A DNA stretch of 64,000 bases, from assembly GCF_036375055.1 (NCBI RefSeq), contig NZ_DASUSQ010000094.1, forward strand, positions 1 to 64,000, written 5' to 3'. Made by a program: the position numbers and the translations under genes. Position 1 is the stretch's first letter, and each line of letters starts with the position of its first letter. This DNA comes from Umezawaea sp036375055. GTDB lineage: Bacteria > Actinomycetota > Actinomycetes > Mycobacteriales > Pseudonocardiaceae. Positions 61,301 through 64,000 of the stretch are shown here, in pieces. The notes beneath the pieces are model-generated. The model ran no database searches. It worked only from the letters and a program-made list of their open reading frames with translations, and was not told the origin of the DNA.

Positions 61301-64000
61301 GGCCAGGTGAAGGTGGCGCTGAGCCGGGGCCCGGCCTCGTCGTCGCGCACGACGGCGTCGATCTCCAGCGCGTGCCCGAACGGCATCCGCGGGTCGCGGT
61401 CCTCGCCCAGCGGCGGCGCCTCCGGCGCGGTGCCCCAGTCGGTGCCGCCGGTCGCGGTGAACCGGCCCAGGTAGTTGAACAGCAACTGCGGAACGGGCGC
61501 GTCGGCCAGCCCGGAGCCGGGGTCGAGGTAGCGCAGCAGGCCGAAGCCGATGCCGTTGTCCGGGATCTCGCGGAGCTGCTCCTTGACCCGCTTCAGGGCC
61601 TCGTCCAGGTCACCCGTGCCGGGGTCGAGCCGGACGGGGAAGATGCTGGTGAACCAGCCGAGGGTCCGGGCCAGGTCCACGCCGGGCACGATCTCCTCGC
61701 GGCCGTGGCCCTCCAGGTCCAGCACGAGTTCGCCGCCACCGCGCCACTTCGCGGCGGCCAGGGCCAGCGCGGTGAGCAGCACGTCGTTGACGGACCCGTG
61801 CACGGCGGCCGGGACGGTGGTCAGCAGCGGCGCGGTCTGCCCGGCGGGCAGCGTCACGGTCAGCCGCCGCGCGGTGGACACCAGGTCCACGGCGGGGTCG
61901 AGCGGACGGCGGGTGAACGGCGTGTCGACGCCGGACAGCATCCGCCGCCACACCGGGAGCTCCGCGCGCCGCGAGACCCCGGGCAGCGCGGCGGCCCAGC
62001 GCTGGAACGACGTGCCCACGGGCGCGAGGTCGCCGCCGGACCAGGCGCGGGCGAGGTCGGTGGACAGGACGCGCCACGAGACGCCGTCCACGATCACGTG
62101 GTGCAGCACCAGGAGCAGCCGCCGCTCGGGCGCGAACCACACGGCCCGCAGCATCCCGCCGTCGTGCGGCGCGAGCTGTCCGGCGGCGCGGGCGGTCCAG
62201 GCGTCCACGTCGAGCCCGGTGTCCACGCGCTCGACCACGTCGGCCGCGCGCACGCTGCCGGGCGCCGAGACGTCGAGCGTCCAGTCGGGGGTGATCCTCG
62301 ACCGGAGCAGGTCGTGGTGGTCGATCACCTTCCGCAGCACGGTGTCCAGGCCGGGGCCGTCCAGGTCGGCCGGGACCTGGAACAGCATCGACTGGTAGAA
62401 CGCGTCGACCTCGCCGCCGAGTTCGGCCAGCCAGCGGATGATCGGGGTCGCGGCCACCTCGCCGGTGCCGGCGTCGTGCGTCCGCGCGGCCTCCCGCCGG
62501 GCCACGGCGGCGAGCGCGGCGGGCGTGCGCAGGCGGAACACCTCGCGCGGTGTGATGGCCAGCCCGGCGGCGCGGGCGCGGCTGACCAGGCCGATGGCGA
62601 CGATGCTGTCGCCGCCCAGCTCGAAGAAGTTGTCGTGGACGCCGACGGTCGGCAGGCCCAGCACGTCGGCGACCAGCTCGACGAGCGTGCGCTCGGTCGG
62701 GGTGCGCGGCTGGGCGTGGCCGGCCAGCGCGGTCCAGTCGGGCTCGGGCAGCTTCGCCCGGTCGAGCTTCCCGTTGGGCGTCAACGGGAGCGGCCCGTCG
62801 TGCACGATCACCACGGACGGCACCATGTACTCGGGCAGCGTGTCGGCGACGTGCGCGCGGGCGGTGGCGGGGTCCCCGCCGACCACGTACCCCACGAGCC
62901 TCTTGACCCGGCGGTGGTCCTCGCGCACCACGACGGCGGCCTGCGAGACGTCCGGGTGGGACATCAGGACGCTCTCGACCTCGCCGGGCTCGATCCGGTA
63001 CCCGCGGATCTTGACCTGGCCGTCCGCGCGGCCCAGGAAATCGAGGACGAGTTCCCGCGTCCGATTGTCGGCTCCGCCGACGGAAGCCCGCCACCTCGCC
63101 CGGTCGCCCGTGCGGTACATGCGCGATCCGGGTTCGCCGAAGGGATCGGCGACGAAGCGCTCCGCGCTCAGGCCGGGGCGGCCGAGGTAGCCGCGGGCCA
63201 GGCCGCGACCGCCCACGTACAGCTCGCCCTCGACGCCGACGTCCACCGGCCGCAGGTCGGGGTCCAGGACGTAGCAGCGGGTGTTCGGGTCGGGGACGCC
63301 GATCGGCACGGGGCCGACCCAGTCGGCCTCGGCGCGCCACAGCGTGGAGTTCACCGTCGCCTCGGTCAGGCCGTAGGCCGCGACCACGGTCAGCCTCTTG
63401 GCCCAGCGGGCGATCAGCTCGCTCGGCACGGTCTCGGTGCCCACGACCAGCACCGCGCCCTCGGGCAGTTCGCAGTCCGGCGGCAGTGCCGCGACCAGCG
63501 ACGGCGGCAGGATCATGTGCGTGCCGCCGTGGTGCGCGATGTACTCGGTCAGCGCCTCGCCCGCGACCCGGCGCTCGGTCGGCACCACGATCACCCGGCC
63601 GCCGACGCCCAGCGCCATCGTCAGGTCCCACACCGCCACGTCGAAGCCGACCGACGCGAACTGCACGACCCGGCTCTCCGCCGTGACGCCGATCCGGTCG
63701 GTGGCCGTGGCGATCAGGCTGCCGATGCCCTCGTGCGACACGACGACGCCCTTGGGCCTGCCCGTCGAGCCGGAGGTGTAGATGACGTACGCGGCCTGGT
63801 GCAGGCCGATCGGCACGTCGAGGTTCTCGGGAGACCCGTCGGAGGACTCCCGGTCCAGCAGCACGACGTCGTGCCCGGAGGGCAACTCGCCAGCCGTGTC
63901 CGACACCGACAGCACGACCCGCGCCCCGGCGTCGGCCAGCATGAACGCCACCCGCTCGCGCGGGTGGTCGAGGTCCAGCGGGAGGTAGGCCGCGCCCGCC
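49372..64000 (-). CDS. Four-module hydroxamate siderophore NRPS (erythrochelin-type), 5' end outside the window
   Basis: About 4875 residues are visible, and the frame runs off the right edge inside the first adenylation domain. Domains by position: A1 64000-62735, PCP1 about 62640, E1 62460-61220 (HHVIVDG), C2 61135-59830 (HHIVADG), A2 59795-58370, PCP2 about 58230, E2 58070-56860 (HHLAVDG), C3 56795-55530, A3 55445-54010, PCP3 about 53890, C4 53705-52410 (HHITTDE), A4 52345-50870, PCP4 about 50750, and a final C-like domain 50590-49380. All four PCPs keep the Ser (GGDS or GGHS). Specificity residues by eye: A3 DMENLGLIN, the published hydroxyornithine code; A1 DVWIVGAVN and A4 DVFILGAVN, alike; A2 DPQDFGVVQ, nearest to glutamine codes. 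There is no thioesterase. Two E domains give D-residues 1 and 2. The product should be a tetrapeptide siderophore. Order and E placement match EtcD of erythrochelin as I recall it. Confidence 0.93.
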   Translation of the reverse strand, partial: AGAAYLPLDLDHPRERVAFMLADAGARVVLSVSDTAGELPSGHDVVLLDRESSDGSPENLDVPIGLHQAAYVIYTSGSTGRPKGVVVSHEGIGSLIATATDRIGVTAESRVVQFASVGFDVAVWDLTMALGVGGRVIVVPTERRVAGEALTEYIAHHGGTHMILPPSLVAALPPDCELPEGAVLVVGTETVPSELIARWAKRLTVVAAYGLTEATVNSTLWRAEADWVGPVPIGVPDPNTRCYVLDPDLRPVDVGVEGELYVGGRGLARGYLGRPGLSAERFVADPFGEPGSRMYRTGDRARWRASVGGADNRTRELVLDFLGRADGQVKIRGYRIEPGEVESVLMSHPDVSQAAVVVREDHRRVKRLVGYVVGGDPATARAHVADTLPEYMVPSVVIVHDGPLPLTPNGKLDRAKLPEPDWTALAGHAQPRTPTERTLVELVADVLGLPTVGVHDNFFELGGDSIVAIGLVSRARAAGLAITPREVFRLRTPAALAAVARREAARTHDAGTGEVAATPIIRWLAELGGEVDAFYQSMLFQVPADLDGPGLDTVLRKVIDHHDLLRSRITPDWTLDVSAPGSVRAADVVERVDTGLDVDAWTARAAGQLAPHDGGMLRAVWFAPERRLLLVLHHVIVDGVSWRVLSTDLARAWSGGDLAPVGTSFQRWAAALPGVSRRAELPVWRRMLSGVDTPFTRRPLDPAVDLVSTARRLTVTLPAGQTAPLLTTVPAAVHGSVNDVLLTALALAAAKWRGGGELVLDLEGHGREEIVPGVDLARTLGWFTSIFPVRLDPGTGDLDEALKRVKEQLREIPDNGIGFGLLRYLDPGSGLADAPVPQLLFNYLGRFTATGGTDWGTAPEAPPLGEDRDPRMPFGHALEIDAVVRDDEAGPRLSATFTWPGGVLAEDEVSRFAVCWLEALDALARHEGVGGHTPSDFPLVSLNQAEVDELSAPGLVDVLPLSPLQEGFFFHSVFDESAVDGYVVGQHLELAGPVDPAALRRAAQGLLDRHAPLRAGFRQFPDGRVVQVVADVELPWRELDVSTLGADEQVARVAELVAGERAQRFDLARPPMLRATLVRGGPERHWLLLTVHHIVADGWSQPILFQELLALYAPGEDLPRLPEVAPYRDYLGWLAERDRDAAREAWGAVLRGIDEPTRLAPEAVSAARQEFVRVEVPADVTSGVVARGREHGLTLGTIVQGAWGLVLGRFTGRDDVVFGSTVSGREAAVAGIESMVGLFINTLPVRVRWRADESVAAVFARLQDEQAGLLDHQHLGLSDVQRAAGAGDLFDTLVVVENYQLDRTPTAPGGTLSVVGTGTSETGHYPVELTITPGRTIGLVFEHDATRLGTELVHQLGEHLVGVLEALATDPAQRVGDIGGARARRALESLAGETRDVPATTLSAAFEALAARTPDAVAVVDDGVSLTYREVDRRADAVARTLDVGPEDVVAVAVPRSADLVVALLGVLKAGAAYLPIDLDHPADRISFLLEDSGARTVLTTADAVLPAVGGARRVHLGAEPADREPRPAGPDHPAYLMYTSGSTGWPKGVLITHRAVVGQLAWLRDRFSLDVGERVLHQYSASFDPSVQEVFGPLLSGGTVVVAKPGGQRDPGYLAELVRRERVTTVDLVPSMYAALLRSEPPSGWAASLRRAFSGGEALTGDLAGRWLAATGVPIVNVYGPTEAVVQVTSWEYDGSTDTAVPIGRPVWNTRLYVLDPTLRPVPAGVPGELYLAGSQLARGYHGRPDLTADRFVADPFGEPGSRMYRTGDLVRWAEPGVVTYLGRTDHQVKIRGNRVELGEVEAAVRRQSGVVDVFVVAREDERGGKRLVAYVVGTVGGEQLRTALIAALPEPVVPSAIVVLDALPLTVGGKVDVTALPEPVVERAALTGPRDDRERKLTDVFAAVLGLSEVGADEDFFALGGDSILSISVSSRARKDGLRISPREVFEHRTPAALAALVPAEAAPAVVSDGVGDVPQLPIVHQLRTDGGSIGRFNLSMIVRTPVDADVDRLTAALQTVVDHHDALRLKLTRIAGVLWSLETQPVGSVRAADLLRRVETQDYETESDAAVGRLDPDAGVVLQAVWFDGGPLEPGRLFLAAHHLAVDGVSWRILFEDLEAAWNGVPLEPVRTSLRRYAKAVTEQAQSPERLGELTHWVETLKPGADLVPGAPRTGTVGSAHRREVRLSTADTTPLLGAEITETLLAALARAAGGDLLVDVERHGREEIAPDVDLTRTVGWFTSVQPVRLPADGDLRTIKERLRAAPDNGLGYGMLRYLNAQVAPLLATSAQAQVLFNYFGRFSAGQAADWRPSGETVSTRYDDDLALPYQVQLDVVCEETPRGPELVATWLCPSAVDDGLVDRWVVALRELAGTSAGLTPSDLTTITLTQAEIDRIAEVSPVPVEDVWPLAPLQEGIYFHASYDTSELDVYTAQDTFDLDHRLDVDRLRTACAALLARHPSLRAGLTSDGLPGPVQFVGRAPVVPIEVLDFTGLSDVDRRMEELKAEDRRRRFDLAHPPLCRLKVIRLGPDRDRLMLSHHLVLWDGWSQGLFLEELLGLYETGGDATSLAEPGTYRDYLSWLGEQDVTEARAAWRRALSGLAEPTLVGPANRGAGPAIPDRCHVELSDEVGDRLRAEARRHGVTLNTVLNAAWALALSAEVGRQDVVFGTTAAGRPAEVRNVENAIGMFLNTVPVRVALDPRESVLELLRRIQSERAALMSHEYLGLGDVQRESGHTTLFDTLYVLQNFADEDGFGQLKARHGITAVGSVDSTHYPMTLVVTPGRRVRIALDHRPDLIDADRASTALTRFTTALERLLADVSAPVGTLDLLTDDENALLAAEWGASANPVPDETIADLLAAQVARTPDAVALVFGEQRLTYAELDGRINQLAHLLLARGAGPERVVALALPRSTEMVVALFAVLRTGAAYLPLDLDHPLDRLQLMIDDTDPVVLLSTGAALTAPTVRLDDPAVTEEYPTTRPGVSFSLEHPAYVIYTSGSTGKPKGVVTPYRGLTNMHLNHQGAIFAPAIEAAGGRRLRIAHTVSFAFDMSWEELLWLVEGHEVHVCDEELRRDAEALVAYCDEHRIDVVNVTPTYAHLLIEEGLLDGHVPALVLLGGEAVSDAVWNRLRDTPGTYGYNLYGPTEYTINTLGASTEDSATPTVGRAIWNTRAYVLDANLRPAAPGTPGELYIAGIGLARGYHERFGLTAERFVADPFGEPGTRMYRTGDLVRSRPDGIIDFLGRTDDQVKIRGYRVELGEISSALGEHEDVAQAAVVVDGKKRLIGYVVGTADPAALRAALKARLPEYMVPTAIVAVESFPLTVNGKLDVRALPAPEITSAASGRDPETHQERVLCALFADVLGVPGVGVDDNFFELGGHSLLATRLISRARTALETELAIRDLFEAPTVAELAVRAGGSRAAARPAVVPLDRPDELPLSFAQRRLWLVQQLEGSSSAYNFPLVLRLRGALDIAALRAALGDVMARHEALRTVFGERDGVPFQRVVPVAEPVVEVVDVLDVEEFVASTVDRPFDLSTELPVRTTVGRLSARENVVVLLLHHITTDEWSDRPFLADLAAAYAARSQGRDPELPPLAVQYGDYALWQRKLLGEGDLATEQLDHWATALDGVPEELELPTDRPRPARPSFRGAELEVDLGPLADDLRGLAQRTGASMFMVLHAAVATMLHRLGAGVDIPLGAPIAGRTDEALDDLVGFFVNTLVLRTDLSGDPSFTELVARVRETDLAAFSHQDVPFEAVVERVNPTRSTARNPLFQVMVGYHNRSGDWLELPGLDVDWEPVTTRSAKFDLVFSFTEHVDTGAVVLALEYATDLFDPATAARFGERLTAVVEAVTTAPDAPVSAIEVLSADERALVVDGFNATVRDVPEETFPALFARRVAEFADSVAVVDRSRSISYARIDALSNRIARLLAARGVGAESVVGIAVPKSIEMVATILGVLKLGAAYLPLDLSHPADRIAFMLTDSAAALLVGTADEAARVPSVDGLPRVLLDDPGTAAELAGLDESTVDTGPVALDSAMYVIYTSGSTGKPKGVVVPHEGIASLAATAIDRMDLRTDSRVLQFASVGFDVAVFELTMALTVGGRLVLAPDEVRVAGPALTDFLRERRITHMILPPSLVAALPEDCELPAGSTILVGTETVPPDVIGRWAGRLNLLAAYGLTEATVNSTLWRARSGWSGAVPIGVPDPNTTVYVLDDALRPVPPGVVGELYVSGRGLARGYLNRAALTAERFVASPFGEPGERMYRTGDRARWRADGSLDFLGRVDDQVKIRGFRIELGEIEAALTRHPAITQAAVLADREGDITRLVGYVVGEADPVELRAFVAERLPEYMVPATVLTLDGPLPLTPNGKLNRKALPRPDWSALTGDDRPATPNERVVAELFADVLELPSVGVHDDFFALGGHSMSSMRLVGQVRAALGVELSIRDVFDSPTVAGLAARLDGASDARPPLVPSARPEVLPLAPPQRWQWERGRANDHALSLRSPDGFDAEVLARAWADVVERHEPLRTAYSATEQRPGAVPALERVTGDLDTRLAELARDGAFPLRATLVTDEGGAQAFLLTAHYLVLDEWSVVPLLRDLTTAYTARLAGRAPGWAPLPVTYADYTTWAGAWLDTAAAQQLDHWRTVLRGAPETLALPFDRPRPASPTGGAGIVEFELDPVLHDGIDRLARETGTSLFMVVQAALAVLLTRHGAGEDLPIGTLVAGRGDEALADLVGCFFNTVLLRTDTAGDPSFTELLARVRETDLGAFDRQDVPFADVLAAGAPRPSVMLIHHERARADVLDGGIGTFDAVPITTTDVDLVLSLYEPRGDGPVPCELIYATDLFDRATVEGLAAELVEVLAAACADPSVHVRRIES

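Noticed and set aside
1..64000. Search for tRNA, rRNA, CRISPR arrays, transposases and integrases
   Set aside because: No cloverleaf, rRNA-like stretch, spaced direct repeats or transposase motifs were seen by eye. A tRNAscan or ISfinder run would be needed to exclude short remnants.

Overview
The window is a very high-GC segment with GTG starts, 4-bp GTGA/ATGA gene overlaps, and several families typical of actinomycetes: DUF742, an Scr1-type helix-turn-helix protein, an ECF sigma factor with a zinc-finger anti-sigma factor, a mycothiol-dependent maleylpyruvate isomerase fold, MbtH with a large NRPS, and a DmdR/IdeR-type iron box. The gene set points to a filamentous actinomycete, most likely of the Pseudonocardiales (the Saccharothrix, Lentzea and Actinosynnema neighbourhood). 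That placement is inference from gene families and base composition only. I saw no rRNA, tRNA, CRISPR array or insertion sequence.

Layout. From 0 to 7 kb there are housekeeping and accessory genes: pirin, a CorA-like transporter, an FMN reductase, an MDMPI-fold protein, a lipoprotein, and a four-gene ABC transporter plus two-component operon. From 7 to 13.3 kb there is an orphan DUF742 gene, then an ECF sigma/anti-sigma pair. The pair is divergent from a redox run: a heme-binding-motif lipoprotein, a DUF4142 protein, a ferric-reductase-like membrane protein fused to a [3Fe-4S] ferredoxin, and a ferredoxin reductase with a long tail. A good ECF-type promoter precedes that run. From 13.5 to 26 kb there are a glycosyltransferase, small membrane proteins, an Scr1-type regulator, MarR, SDR, AraC plus quinone oxidoreductase, an acyltransferase, a three-gene phosphatase/kinase/response-regulator operon, and a methyltransferase. 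From 26.7 to 28.4 kb the sequence is decaying: a CAP-domain gene with an apparently frameshifted 5' part, and a remnant of a flavin amine oxidase. From 28.4 to 38.7 kb there are a GH3 beta-glucosidase operon, an LLM oxidoreductase, a metzincin-like metalloprotease with a small partner, and a HelD/HelR-like ATPase.

The right half is an iron-acquisition locus, interrupted by unrelated genes. A FecCD/FecCD/FecE importer (38.9-41.8 kb) is transcribed away from a heterodimeric ABC exporter (41.9-45.4 kb). A 19-bp iron box lies in the shared promoter region. After an M48 protease pair and a PPOX-fold protein comes an MbtH gene overlapped by a giant NRPS gene that runs off the right edge of the window. 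Its visible domains, in protein order, are A(partial)-PCP-E, C-A-PCP-E, C-A-PCP, C-A-PCP-C, with no thioesterase. The third A domain carries by eye the specificity residues DMENLGLIN, the published delta-N-hydroxyornithine code. The first and fourth A domains resemble each other. This is the plan of an erythrochelin-type hydroxamate siderophore synthetase. The second A domain does not look serine-specific, so the product probably differs from erythrochelin. The exporter is strongly asymmetric: one half has lost Walker A, the catalytic Glu and the H-loop His but keeps LSGGQ, and the other half is the reverse.

The genes fit a cycle: NRPS and MbtH make the siderophore, the exporter pair releases it, FecCD/FecE re-imports the ferric form, and the iron regulator acts at the divergent box.
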